From Cyanoderma ruficeps (lineage: Eukaryota; Chordata; Aves; Passeriformes; Timaliidae): a DNA stretch of 64,000 nucleotides. The notes below the pieces were generated by a model, which did not search any database, had not been told where the DNA came from, and saw only the letters and a program-made list of their open reading frames with translations. Of the stretch, positions 36,189 through 49,110 are shown one piece after another; position 1 is the stretch's first letter, and the number at the start of each line of letters is the position of its first letter. A program made the translations under genes and the position numbers. The stretch is taken from NCBI GenBank assembly GCA_008694505.1, contig VZDJ01001247.1, positions 434,001 to 498,000 of the forward strand, in the 5' to 3' direction.

Positions 36189-37415
36189 CTCGGTGTGAGG
36201 GTTGTGATCTTTACTAATTCAGTAACAGTAATTTGCTAATACAAGTGATTTTTATTGCAAGTCATTATCACAAATATGAGCAAGGTTAGGTAGCTTGGGA
36301 ATGAGTGACTGAAACACATTATGTCTTCAAATAATGAAATTTTTGGTGTCAAAACACAATTTTTGAGGAGATGAGTGCTGAGAGGAGTAGCACTACTATT
36401 ATATATACCACAAGGAAAAGAACTGTAAAAGGAAATAACAATTTATTTGGTTTTGTCTGATTTTATCTGGTTTTAAGATCCCAGCTGATCCAAGAAGAAC
36501 TCAAATTTGGATTGTTATGGAATGATTAGCATTCTGAAGAATAATTTCTTTATAAAGTACTAATCTGTGAATAACACTACCACAGGGATATTTTAATTTT
36601 CAGAGAAATTTATTGTTTTGGGTCTTTGCTTCACTTATTTCCTGATGCCCATCTGGATTTTCAGTGAACACTTTTCAAAATCAACTCTCATTTGCTGGTG
36701 TCTGTCAGCAAGAATTAAATCCCTAGAGAAGTGATATCTAGAATTATTTATATTTCCCAAAATTCAAGAAAAAAGGCTGCTGTGTTTTTCTTTTATGACT
36801 CTTTTTCTACTATTTTCCCTTTTTTTTAGGCTAATTTTGTTGTGATGCAAAACCTGCCTTTTAGGCTGTAATTGTCATTAGTGAATGTCTGTAGTCTTCT
36901 GGATTTGCAAACCCAAAATGCAAATTTTAAAGAGCATGATTAAGCGTATTCTTTCCAAACACACCATCATTAATTGCTGATCAGAGGTTTTACAAATGGA
37001 ATTAAATGCGCTGTTTAGCTGTCTAAACTTGGAGAAAATATCTCTCAGCTTTGAATTATTTTGGGGGCAGTTAGTAAATACATTACTGCAACAATATTAT
37101 GTGAAGAATCAGTAATAGAGAGTTAAAATCGTAATTATTGTTGTCGTGTGACAACAGTTTTGCAAGTGAGTCACTGCAGCCATGGAACAAAGTTTTGTAT
37201 TGTAAGCAAAAGATATGTGGGAAAAAGAGGGGGTCATCTACTCAAAACTTGCGTTTTGCACCTAAAATTTCATTATTTAAAGACACAAAGTGTTTGAGTC
37301 ACTCATTCCCAAGCTATCTAAACTTGCTCATATTTGTGTTAATGACTTGCAATAAAAATCACTTGTATTAGTAGATTACTGTTATTGAATTCAAGATCAC
37401 TACCCTAACACCAAG
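36189..37415. mobile_element. Unidentified 1.2-kb inverted-repeat element
   Basis: The left arm (36189-36374) and the complement of the right arm (37234-37415) match over about 180 bp with roughly 20 differences and one short gap, including an exact 31-bp core around 'acaagtgatttttattgcaa' (36241 on the left, about 37340-37360 on the right). The outer ends read CTCGGTGTGAGGG and CTTGGTGTTAGGG. About 860 bp of AT-rich spacer between them shows no open frame or transposase motif. The structure fits a non-autonomous DNA transposon with long terminal inverted repeats or a fold-back duplication. I saw no target duplication and do not recognise the ends as hAT, mariner or Tigger. CR1 pieces lie close to both sides in opposite orientation. 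Confidence 0.7.
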
Positions 37416-37476
37416 GAAACAGAGGATATTAATAGTAATGAGGAAATGTTCATTTATGAAAGACAGGGGGGAATGT

Positions 37477-37715
37477 CTTGAAACAGAGGGCAGGGTTAGA
37501 TGGGATATTGGGAAGGAATTGTTCCCTGTGAGGGTGGGGAGGCCCTGGCACAGGGGGCCCAGAGCAGCTGTGGCTGCCCCTGGATCCCTGGAAGTGTCCA
37601 AGGCCAGGTTGGACGGGGCTTGGAACACCCTGGGACAGTGGAAGGTGTCCCTGCCCATGGCAGGGGGTGGGATGGGCATTAAGCTTTTGTCCAACCCAAA
37701 CCACTCTGGGTTTGG
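37477..37715 (+). mobile_element. CR1 LINE 3' region, plus strand
   Basis: 'gggcagggttagatgggata', 'ttccctgtgagggtgggga', 'gtggctgcccctggatcc', 'ctgggacagtggaaggtgtc', 'ctgcccatggcagggggtgg', 'aacccaaaccactctgggtt'. About 240 bp, well preserved. Confidence 0.95.
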
Positions 37716-40510
37716 TTGGAAAGAACTCCAGTTCCAGAGTCTTACACACTCACCAATATCTTTCTTCTGTCCAATTTAAATCCACCCTCTTTCATTTTAA
37801 ACCAAGGGAAGACAAAATTCTCAGTGACAACCCCGCAGTCCCCCCTTAGTCACTTCTCCTGCCTACAGGGATGAATGATTCCTCCTTATTGCTGTAGAAA
37901 TTTTATGATATATAAAGTTTAAGCTCAGCACCTGGCACAGAAAGTGTGCCTTAACTGTTTTTTCATCTGATGGCAGAATGATGTCTTTGTGAAATGTACA
38001 ATTTTGGAAACTGGACAGCTTGCCATTATAATTTCCCACCCTCAGTACAACTGGCTTAAAATTGTTTTCCACCATACTTCTGCTGATTATCCTCACGCAA
38101 AGAATTAGCAGTCATCCAACACAGCTTTCATAAACAAAGACCAAACCCTAATCCAAGAAAATAGGCAGTATTATATAATTTTTTTCTTTCTTGAAAGCAA
38201 TCTTGGAGATGTAAACTCCTCATACCAGTGAGAACTGTGCTATTCCAGACTCCCGTGACTTTGTTTAATCCCAACTTTTCTCCTTACTACGTGCAGTAGT
38301 CTAGGTGAGGAATATCCCTTCAGTCAAATTAAAAAGAAGAAAATAGCCAGCTGGCACTGAAGGGCAGATTAAACAACTCATTAATTTGAGGGTCACCAAC
38401 GTATGTGCCCATTTTTCACCAACATGGGGCATATGTGAGCAGGAAATCCAAATTACATCATCAGCAAAGCCTGAGCTTAATTTATTCATTACTTCTTCCC
38501 CAAAGGTTCTCAGTAATAAATGAGCAATTGCATATGTCTTCTTGTATATATCAGTTGTATACGGCCATTAACTATAAATTAGCTACATCTCTGACCTGAA
38601 TATTTAAAAGTAAAATGGAAAATGAGACATATTCCCTCACAGACTTGCTCTTACACTGCCAGCCTACACCTACTGTTTGTAATGTTTTGGTTAACAGGTA
38701 CACATTCCCACAAAAATCCCATCCAGGAAGAGGAAAAAGTGGGAAGGAGATGGGGAGTGTGGGAAACATCTGTGTGAGTACCAAGATGAGAAAAGAAGGA
38801 AAGAAGGAGGGGCTCAGCTGAAGCTGAGCCTTGGTGAAGGGGCGTGGGGAAGGTGCTGTTTTAGTTTTGTCCTCATTACTATCCAAACTTATTTAATTCC
38901 TTATTAGATAATTAATTAAATTCATTATATAGATTAATTAACATGATTAATTAATGTACAATTAAATAATTAGTATTAAGGAATAGCTAATTTAATTGAT
39001 TATTTGCCCAAGTTGAACCTGTTTTGCCTGTGATGGTAGTTGGTAAGTAATCTTTGTGTCTCGATCTCAACCAGGAGCTTTCACATCCCAGTTCTTCCTA
39101 TTTTTTTCCCTCTTGTCCCAGGATCCTGTGATCCAGCTGAGAGCAGCTCCACAGCCCTGGGGAAACAGGACACTCACTCCCACTGGAAGTGAATGACTTG
39201 CCCATTGGAAACCTCTAAGCTGCTAGAAATACTGTGGCCCTGAGAAATGCTGAGCCCAGTCTGGGTTGTAACAGTTCTTTAAATTAACTGGAATTCAATG
39301 TGCAAAATGTTAAACACCCTTCAAAACTCACAACTGTGTTTTGATTGAGAAAATTTATACAATGTGAGTTTTTCTGTCTTGGAATATGAACCTAGAAGAG
39401 ACCCTGAGGCTTCACCTGCCTCACCATGAGGTTCAGCCTCTCTTATGCTGAGGGCCTGTCATCTGCAATCTGCCTTTGGCTTCCAGCTCTGGTAACTTCT
39501 GTCAATTATTTTTATGGCAACAGTTATCTCAAAGTCTCTACGGAAATATTTCCCCCATTTTTTGTTCTCATGCTATAGTTTTTGTTCTGCCCGTGATGCA
39601 TCATCTGCCAATCCTGATACTGTTGTTATGGTGTGTTTCCATCAGAAGAATGAGTTGCCTGAAAATCACCCCCTATTTTCTCCTGCTTTTCTTATCCATT
39701 AACTTGTTAAAAAATTCCTTTTTTTGCCCTTCCTGAAGAAGAAATTATGAGAGTTGAGGTGTGCCATCATCTGGGTTATTGCTGATAAAGCCTAGTGCAT
39801 GTAGGAAAGTTCCCTTTAGGAAACAGCAGATGCTCAATCCTAGTGATGCCCATATCCCAGCAGAGCCCTGGAATTTTCCCAGGCAGCCTCTTGCACTTCC
39901 TCGCTGAATCATCAGCTCATCAGAGCTTTTCCACACTCTTCTTCTACCTCGTTTTGTCTTGACATGTTTGGTTTGTCCTGGCTCAGGACAGGAATAGAAA
40001 ACCACTTTTTCATTTCCAGTTACAACAGTAATGGGCAGAAAGTAACTTTGTGTTTTAAGTGGAACATCACATTTGACACCTAAAAGAACCAACAAATATC
40101 TTCAAAACTTACCATGAAATGTGGCCTCTGGCAAGCTGATAACCCACTTTCTGTCTTTCGCTTGGATTTTAGTACCTCCAGCGTTAAAAGAACCAGAGAT
40201 AAAGAATTTCTGAGTTTTGTAGTGGCATAAATAAGATTAAAACCTGACCATTGCCATGACGATAAAACGAGAACTATCAGAAAGATATTAATTAAAATAT
40301 TTTAATAATACACAAGTTGTTATTCTCGTTATATATGAATTACATAAAATGTTACAAATAATATGATGTCATAGATGGCCACCTGATAGATACTGTTATT
40401 TTTATAACATCATTCTCGTGACACTGCCAGCACATTTTGATAACAAATTGACCTAATTAATTTAATTGATCAGGGTAAGCCCAGAGTTTCCATTTCAACA
40501 GAGCACTTTA
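37716..40510. other. Unique non-coding DNA
   Basis: No exon or repeat family supported apart from the AT-rich inverted repeat listed next. Confidence 0.55.
38895..38985. repeat. AT-rich imperfect inverted repeat
   Basis: ATTCCTTATTAGATAATTAA on the left pairs imperfectly with TTAAATAATTAGTATTAAGGAAT read on the other strand. The centre, 'taattaacatgattaattaa', is nearly palindromic. The whole 90 bp can fold as a hairpin. Confidence 0.7.
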
Positions 40511-40652
40511 ACACTCCCTGGAGGTGCACAGGAAAGGACTGGGCGTGGCACTTGATGCTGTGGTTTAGATGGGGAGTGGTGATGGGCCAAAGGTTGGATT
40601 CGATGATTTTGGAGGCCTTTTCCAACCTCAATGATCCAATGATTCTATTAAA
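40511..40652 (+). mobile_element. CR1-type 3' end (older subfamily)
   Basis: 'acactccctggaggtgca', 'actgggcgtggcacttgatg', 'ctgtggtttagatggggagt', 'aaaggttggattcgatgatt', 'cttttccaacctcaatgat'. These are the words of the CR1 subfamilies that end '...ttggactcgatgatc', distinct from the 'gcccatggcagg' copies. Plus strand. Confidence 0.85.
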
Positions 40653-43600
40653 TATAAAAAATTCCTTTCTAAACAACAAAAAGAAGGCACCCAAAGTACG
40701 TGGTTTATTCTTGCTGAAGGTGGTCAATGCCACACAACTGAATGTTAAACAGTGCAGTGAGTTCAGCCTGCCTTGTTGATACGCTACTGAATTAAAGCCA
40801 AACTGTGTTAGAAGAAGTCAGAAGCTTTGAAAGTGTCCACACAAAGCCACTTCTGCCATTGAGAATCAGGGGAGAGGAAGGGCCACCATCCAACCTCTTT
40901 ACAAGGAGCTGCAGAACTGAAGGACAGGGAACTAGCCTTTACAGGGACTGGGGTTTGTAGGGTTAATTGTGTGCCTGCAGCTTTGGCTTCCAATGTTGTT
41001 GAGCTGTTCAGAGTGGATTTCCTAATGGCTGGTTAATACAGTTCAAAATCTGGGAAAACTGTTCTAACCTTAATTTGATGAAATTAAATCCTGACCCTTC
41101 ATTTTAGCTTCAGTATGGAGTGATGGACAACACAGGGACAAATTAAATTTGACCATTTGGGGCAAAATTAATAAAACTGAAGTTCATATCCTTCCACGGG
41201 CAGTTGTCTATTTTATCCCTCTACCAATCCAGACTCCTAAATCTTTCTCTAATTGAGGCAAAACCTTTATCTGGAGTTTTTATGGGGTAGGAAAAAGAGA
41301 ATGAGAATTTCATATTTAGAAATTATATTACATAGAGAGTAAACTGACTTTGGATTCACACATTTTCTGATTTATAAAGCATATTATTCTCAGCATTATT
41401 GAATTTCACAGCAAAAGAAAACATTCTGAGTTAGTATAGTAATTCCCTCTCTGAGAATAACATTGCTGAGTTCAATATGCACATCTTTCTTAAACTTTCA
41501 CAATAATGAACCAAAAGCTTCCCTCATTTCCCAATTCTTTGTAGTATTGTCTTTTTGGCTGGTATTTCTTTAATACAGTTTCAGGATTCCACATAGTGTG
41601 ATATTCACAGGGAACATAAACTGATATTGCCCTGTGACTTGAACTGCAAAAATGTACCAAATAACTGCAAATCTCATTCCGAGTTTGCTAATATATTTTA
41701 TTGACTCCCAGAAAATAGACTTATACTAGGAAATAAATTTCCTCATAGCCCAAAAGATAAAGTCTCCTATTTGATGTGAAGCCATAGCATTTATACAGAA
41801 GAGGATAAAAAAATCCATAAAACCAACCAGGATGGGCAGGAAAAGGGTGCCCAGATTTTCAAGCGAAGGTCTGTGAGTTGTTTCATTTTTAATTTTCACA
41901 GACTGAGGCTGGCAAAGGAGATGAGAGGCAGCAGATCTTGCTGGTTGAGGTCATTCAGAGCCCCTCAGTTTCTTTTTGCACAGAAGAAAGAACATGAGGT
42001 TTGGCTCCAGAGAAGTGAGTCTGAGAATTAAAAATGCCTGGAGACCCTGCCTGAATGAGAGAGAGAAGACAAACATCTGGGCTCTCTGATCTCTCTCCAT
42101 CTTGCTACCAAGTAAAGGATGGCTTGTGCCTGACCATTTCTCCTTCCTGGCTAGAAAGGCCATTTTCTAGGATTATTTCCTGCACCCTGTGCCCTCCAAC
42201 CCAAAGCTCTGCCTGCAGAAGAGTGCCTGGACTTCTGAGAATTGTCACCTCGGCAGGGAAGATCAATTCAATATTGAACATGGTGGCAACACAAATTAGA
42301 AGCTGTGTGACAAAGAAATCACAGCTGTGAGATCAATGTTGGTTTGTTATTTATCTCCTCACCCCCAAGCAGTTCCCGAGGAATATCTTAAATTTCAAAA
42401 CCTTCATGGGTTTTTTGTCAATGATTAAACACAAATATGCTCGTGTGCTGTAGAGGTTGGATATAACTGCCTTTGAAATCACTTATAAAACTTCATTATA
42501 GTGAATATTGATCAGCTGTTCATACACCCATATAGAGCAGACATGATTTCCATTCTGTAAAAATGTGCAACTAAGCAATGAGTTTCATTAATTAATGATC
42601 CTTTACCATTGAGAATTATGCTCTTGTATATTTTTTTTAATTTTTGAAAGAGAGGTGCAGGATTTATCTCTCCATTTAATTGGAATAAAATTTATTTAGT
42701 TCCCAGATTGCTATTTCTTGGTGATCTATATTGAACCTGTTGCCCATCTTCATCCATTTGATCACAAAAAATGTTTTCTCTGGAAATGCAGCTTATTTCC
42801 GGATGTGGTGGAACTGCCAGTTGAGAAAATAAAGCTTAAAATGATATGAAAGTTTACTTCTCTTCATGTGTTAAACTCAATGGTCTGATTAAAAATACAA
42901 TGAATGGCCTGAAGAGAGAGGGGAAAACATTCAACTATTCAGTCTCTAACTCATATAACAGTAAAACTCTTTGCTTTGCAGTCTGGATATTTTTTTTCCT
43001 AACTGTGAGAACTGAATTAATATATTGGGGAAAAAATAAGGATATGAACAGGAGATGAATTTATGAGCAAAGTTCATGTTTGTTCCTTTATCAGAGCCAT
43101 TGGTTTGGCTGAAATGTAAATGTACATGGTTGCCTACACTTGGCATTCACCAATATTGCCTTTGCTCACTTGGCTCATGACAATTTGCATCTCACTTTTC
43201 TGAAAGGATGGAGAGAATGATTTAAAAACTTCTCATGGGTTTTATTTTGTATGTTCTTTTAATCTGTATATTAGATTTATAATCATATTATAAATACATA
43301 TACACCTACCTGGTATGGTGTTATATTACGTGTTCTTATATTATTATATGTTATATATATATACCTACATGGGATGTACAATATACAAAAAATATATATA
43401 ATTTAAATAATTATAAATAAATATTTATAATTAAATATTTATATAAATATATTATTTGTATATTGTATGTCCCATGTAGGTGTATATGTGTGTGTGTGCA
43501 TATATACATTTATATAGCTACATATATATATATACATGTCTATCAAACAAAAATTCCCTCAAATCTGTTATTTACTAGGACTTCATAGGACATGACATCT

Positions 43601-45213
43601 CATCTTCAGCTTCATAACGCATTTTGCTTTGCCAAGAGCTTTCAATTTGTTTCCTGTCTAAGTACCAGAACCCTTTTTGGCAGTGGAAATTGGGATGAAA
43701 CACTGCAGTGGTCGTGGCATATGATAATCTCCCAACTGTTCACAAATGTATTTTCAAAGCAGCTTCTGCTGGACTAACAGCTCAGGGTGGAAAAGCTGTA
43801 GGGCACACGCAGTCACACAGCAGCAACTAATGATGAGTAGGGACGGACAGACTGTATTTGGGATGGATAAAGGTGTAGACAATGTAGTCATACAGTTTTC
43901 CAAATGACACCTTCTTTCCCAACTCCTCATTAACAGGAAAGGTGGCAGAAAACTGGAGGGAAAAATGAAAATGTGTGGTTAATGGCTATTTTTAGTCTCC
44001 TTAATCATTAGCTGCTCCAATCACTCAAAATTCAAATCCCTGCCTACACAAATACCCAAGGAATGCTCTCCATGGAAAGCCCAAGTCACATATATTAACT
44101 AGGTTGCTTGGGTCTTCTGCTCATGAATTTTTCTTCACGGGACATTATAATTCATATTTGTACAAGTAATGTCTGCTCAAGCAACTTAATGTCATTATTT
44201 CATGTAGCCACCCTTTTTTTTATAGGAAGTTCCAGTTAGTCAAAATGACAACAAACACATCTGACCAATGCTGAATTAATTGCATGTGCAGTGGAGCAAA
44301 ATGCAAATTGGTTTAGTGAGGAGATCATGAGATTCCTGTGGGTGAACTTTTCTTTGATATGTCATTTGAAAACAGTAAATGTTGCTTCTTTTTAAAAGCT
44401 CCGTTTCTGAAACCCAAAGTGGGCATTTGAAGGACATGAAGGTTTAGTATTTTTGCAAAGCTATGTAATTTGGCTCGGGAAATGCTAAGTATATTGATTA
44501 TTTAATGGCATATGCTCTCTACTAACCATCTATACAGAGATCTTCTCCATCCCAGATGGAAAAGTGGATACTAAACCTATGCTCTATACCATAAGATTTA
44601 AGTAGGCTTAAAACTTAAAACCCTAGTTTCAGACTAAACTTCCCATGTACAGCTCCTATTAAAGGATTTCTTCCCCATTGCAAAGTACTTTGGACTATTA
44701 CAATTTTCCAGCAGGTAATGTCTAATTGAGCTGCTACTCTTCTGGATAAACATCTCCTGAATAAATACTGTACCATGTTGAAATGTGTTTTCTTTTTAAA
44801 TTGAAAGAGTAGGTGTGAGTGTCATATTAGTAACAAAGCATTGCTTAAATTCTCCTCTCACTCCTGGGCCTCCATCAGTAAGCAGCTGGCTGAAGCCACC
44901 AGAGAATTTTTACCTGTTTGGGAAGATTTTGCACTTGTCAGGGTGTTCTGTGAAATGTCTGCACTGTACAGTATTTGCACTGTGCATTTTACATTTAAAT
45001 GTCTCTGCTAAAAGGTGTGATCACACTTGCAATTATATTCTCTACCTTCCTGAGCACACCTGCCCTGACAACCTTTTGAAATGTCAGACTCTGAAACCAG
45101 TAATGCAGGACCTTTAGGATGATTCCTTTGTTATGAGACTGTATGTATTTGTTATTGGAAATATTAGACTGAATTTTTTTCCTAGTTTTATAATGTTAAC
45201 ATCATTTACATCC
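40653..45213. other. Unique non-coding DNA
   Basis: About 4.5 kb with no exon or named repeat, apart from the AT-rich palindromic block at 43.26-43.54 kb. Confidence 0.55.
43353..43487. repeat. Long AT-rich palindrome
   Basis: The left arm contains ACCTACATGGGATGTACAAT (about 43363-43382) and the right arm its complement with one or two changes (about 43462-43481, 'tatgtcccatgtaggtgta'). Between them lie about 66 bp of pure A and T that are also largely self-complementary. About 135 bp could extrude as one hairpin or cruciform. AT and GT dinucleotide runs flank it. Confidence 0.85.
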
Positions 45214-45564
45214 CTATAGCCACCAGTAATAGAAATATCTCTTCTCAGACAGGGAGCCCAAACTGTGGCTAATACAACCAGTAACACTAGAATTAATTTT
45301 TAGCGTGGCATGAAGTTGCAAGGAAACAACTGGTATTACATCTACTAAGATCTTTTCTCCATCTTTAGTGATTTTGGTGATTCTGAAAGTGTGGGGTCTC
45401 TTGAATGCATCATATTTAAGGCCATGAGGAGTAGGGAGCTTTCCATCTTTGAAATTTCTGAGATCAACTGAACAGATCACGAATTCAGTTTCTTTATTGA
45501 TTGCTATAACATGGGCATGTGGGTTCTGCCTCTTTAAAGCAATGAACTTTGTTATTTTGATGTT
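45214..45564 (-). pseudogene. Coding-like relic or lone exon, unrecognised
   Basis: On the minus strand one frame is open for 116 codons (stop at 45565-45567 upstream, TAG at 45214-45216) and reads like real protein in its middle: INKETEFVICSVDLRNF, then KDGKLPTPHGLKYDAF, then KRPHTFRITKITKDGEKIL. The mix of charged, aromatic and Pro-Gly residues is unlike the other AT-rich frames here. After VDVIP the composition becomes Ser- and Leu-rich, as if the coding part had ended. I find no convincing GT donor at that point and no strong pyrimidine tract upstream, and no start codon is evident. It may be a retrocopy fragment, a decayed gene or an exon with weak sites. I do not recognise the family. 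Confidence 0.35.
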
Positions 45565-48500
45565 TTATCTCTTAGCTAAATCCCTTTACACACCCAAAAC
45601 CCTCCAGCAAACAGGTTGCAGAAGGGAAACCTGCAAAGAATTGCTTTAAAATGTGTTATTTTCTGCCAGCAATTCTTAACTAAGTCCAGCACTTAGATGG
45701 ACAGGTTTTCTTTATCCTTTTAAAGTGCTCATTAAATGGAAAGCACAATTATAGCTGATTATTTACAACCATTAGCACCAGCGCTTCTCAGTCTTCTCAC
45801 GATCTCATTAGGCTCTAGATAATAATATATATAAAAAGTATTTGTTCATTTGGAAGCCTGCTACCTTCATCAGTCTTTATTCAAAGAGTTTAATATGTTT
45901 GAAGGGAACTGTCAGCTGTGCCAACCATCACAGATTTTGTTATTTTCTTCTCTCCTATTTCTAACAAAGTTTAAAACAGAACACAGGGAACATTGAACAA
46001 GTTGGAAGATTGAAGCCAGCTTATTATATTTTGTGCATTTTATCTGGAGTTTTGTGCTAGTGTTATACAGACAATAAAATTCGATACAGCCTTGATCACG
46101 TTAGATGCTTTAAAAGGAACAAAATCTGTCTGAATAAATTGAATTTTTGAGGGCCACCTGCACTCCAGTAGTACCTTGCTGAAAAAAATGGATGGAATAT
46201 TTGGTAGCAGAAGAGGTAACCGAAAGGTGCCAAATCATAACCTAACCCCAGAAAAAACAGGGATCCCTTTGGGGTTTGGGTAAAAAATTGTTGTATTGGG
46301 ACATAATCCATCAGAGCAATGCTTGATAATTTGCTTCAGCATAATGATAATCCTAATGCAAATAATAACATTAATACATACAACTACAACTAATTATAAA
46401 TTACATAATTAGAAATAGAGGTATGGAGCACATAGAAATACCCATTTGAGGCATTGAGAAATGTCTGTGGAATTTTCTTTATCTGGATATAACCCTGAAA
46501 AATATTTTTAAATTTTGGAAAGGGAAAATGTTATATTGAGGAAGTGGCTGGAAAGGGAATCATCAGCAAGTGCCTTCAATGACCTCAAGAGGATAACGGG
46601 ATGTCAAACACAGAAAAACCCAATATTTTTGCTCTCATGAAGTTATTTATGACTGCAGAAATAGTTCTTTATGTTGCCATTGTTGTAGAAGGAAAGTCAT
46701 TAAGGCAACACAGCTACAGAGAAGGTGCAAAGTGAAAAGCTGCTGCTTGCAATTACCCACTCCATAAAAGCACTGGCCCACATTCCTTGCCCTCACCAGT
46801 TTGAAGCAGCTGAAGCAGCACTAAGGAAAAAAAAAACAGAATGGGAGATATGCTTTTTATACATTCTATGTGCTTTTGTAGTATTTGTGTGTGTATATCT
46901 TTATTTACTTACATAGACACCTCTGCATCCACACACAGACACACAGACTGACAAACACAATATCCATGTGCAAGAAAAATTTCAATAAAAGCATCTTCTA
47001 GCTCAGGACTGACATAAGACTTAATTTCTAAAAACATCTTCCTGATACAATGTGTAGCTGGGAAGAAATGTCATTATTTTGCCCACACACCATTTGGACT
47101 TCGAGTGAATTTATCATGATATCCCTAACTGACAAAATTAGTAAACACCTCTACTTGCTTCTTCTAAGATAAAAAAAACCCAAATGTTTAGCTTACATTT
47201 ACAGTAATCAGTAAATAATTTCAATTACTTAAACTACCATCAAATTTTGGGGCTTTGTTCTGGCCTACCAAATTCATGATAACTGACTCTCAATGACAAC
47301 TTTTGTCACCTCCAAAACAGAGATTATCCATCAGAAGTTCTGCCGTATTCTTTGCCTGGGACTAACCCAGATTATCAAAAACCATTTTAAATTCTATTTC
47401 TATTCCAGATGAAATTCATAAATGTCTTTGAAGGACGATTTCTGTAGGTCTTGTTGGAATATGAAAGGGAAATGTGTCTTTGTTAAAGGTTTGTAACTGT
47501 ACAGAGAATCTTTAATACCCAGAAGGATTACCTGGGAGGAAGATAAGGAGGCAGTAATCAGCTGTAATAACAGCACTACCGTGTTTTCCTTATTTATTCC
47601 TCCTTTGCACAAGTTATTCCAGTTCTGCTTTGCTTGCAGCCAGTATTGGAGCATCTGCTCTTTTTCCTGCCTTGCATTATTTGTTTGCTGCTCTAAAATG
47701 TTTCCTGACACCTCAAAATCAATGTTTTTTTTCTTAGAGGTACAAGTTGGGAATGTTTTAGAGGCAGTTGTTCCTAATCCCTAACCTGTCTATTCCTTGC
47801 CATTATTTTCATCTTATTTCAAATTTTACTCTCAATATTTCTACTTAATTTCAGTAGGAGACAAAAAATAATTTGTTCAGTTAGTCCTTCTGCCTCATGC
47901 TTGTTTTCTGTTCCATTTATCTTGTGTGTAACACACAGACTTCCAGGAGGGAGCTCTGAGTGGGAAGATTTCCTGCTTTGTATTCATTAGTGCCACTGTC
48001 ATCAGTGGTAATTTTCTGCGGAAAACTCAAGGACTTCACTTTCTGGAGCTACACACACTTTGCTGCCTCCAAATGAGTTTCCATCCACAACAGAACGAAG
48101 GTCAGAGAAAGAAGGGTCTGAAGGATGAGTTCAATTTTGCAGAGCTGTTGCCACAAGTGGTGGCTGCTTGGCCAATGCCTGACAGATCTAATGGACGTGG
48201 AAAATGAATGGTTCTCTCCCCGTTCCTGTTTTCCCAACAGGACAGAGCAGGAGCTCATTCCAGGAGTGGAAAGGTCACTTGTTCTGCAGCTGCTGCCAGG
48301 AGAAGTGCTGTCAGAACTGAGATGTGTCTCTGAGCACCAATGCTGCCCTCAGGGCCGACAGCACGAGCTGCAGCCTGGCAGTACAACCCCAAACCCCTGT
48401 GTGGTGGTTCTGACTCCATCTCCTCACCAGGAGCACGTATCTGATTAGGTCTTATCAGCTGAGGGCATGAGGCAGACGTTTGGGCTGCTCTGCTTCGGGT

Positions 48501-48618
48501 TTGACCCAAGTTCATTGGGAATGCAGCCTCTTCTTGCTCACTCCAGGTGCCCCTGGCTCATCTTTCTGTTTAGCTGAGCTCCTTCACTCTGAATTGTGCT
48601 GCTTAGGGCTGCTGGGAA
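45565..48618. other. Unique non-coding DNA
   Basis: A perfect POU octamer ATGCAAAT is at about 46357. Otherwise nothing I can name. The GC content rises after 48.2 kb. Confidence 0.5.
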
Positions 48619-48675
48619 ATCACAGAACCATGGAATTACCAAGGTTGGAAGCAACTCCAGAAGATCAGCCTGTGC
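48619..48675 (-). mobile_element. CR1-type 3' tail, minus strand
   Basis: 'atcacagaaccatggaatt' then 'accaaggttggaagcaactc' and 'cagaagatcagc'. The last 55 bp of a CR1-type 3' end. Confidence 0.55.
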
Positions 48676-49110
48676 ATTCGGCATTGCCGTGTGTAACTCC
48701 TTGCCTCTTGGATTTTGTTGTTCACAGAAGAAGTAGGCACGGCATAAAAGGCGCGATGCCTTGGGATAAACGTTTTACCCAAGAAGGCATGACAAAAATT
48801 ACTTTGTATTCAGTTGTCATTTCTCCCCAGTTCTGCATCAGCCACTGACAGCTACAGGTTAACAAAGGGTCCCTGCTGGGAGGGATCTTGTGGGAGGAAA
48901 CTTGAGTTGTAGCCAGAAGCTGATCCAGAGAAAACTGGGTAGAGGCTTTGTTATAAACTACCATCAAAACAGACTGCGTTGGTGTGAAAAGGATACTTTT
49001 GATTCAGCTCCCATTTTCAGCTGTACATCACATTCCTGTAGGATAGTATGGGAAAATCCACTCTGATATATGAATATTTGTGCTGGTGTTAAAAATAATT
49101 GTGTTATTGT
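48676..49110. other. Unique non-coding DNA
   Basis: Nothing recognisable. Confidence 0.5.

Noticed and set aside
48125..48848. Overlapping frames of 107 and 122 codons
   Set aside because: Cys- and Leu-rich readings from moderately GC-rich DNA with frames open on both strands. No domain or splice pattern.
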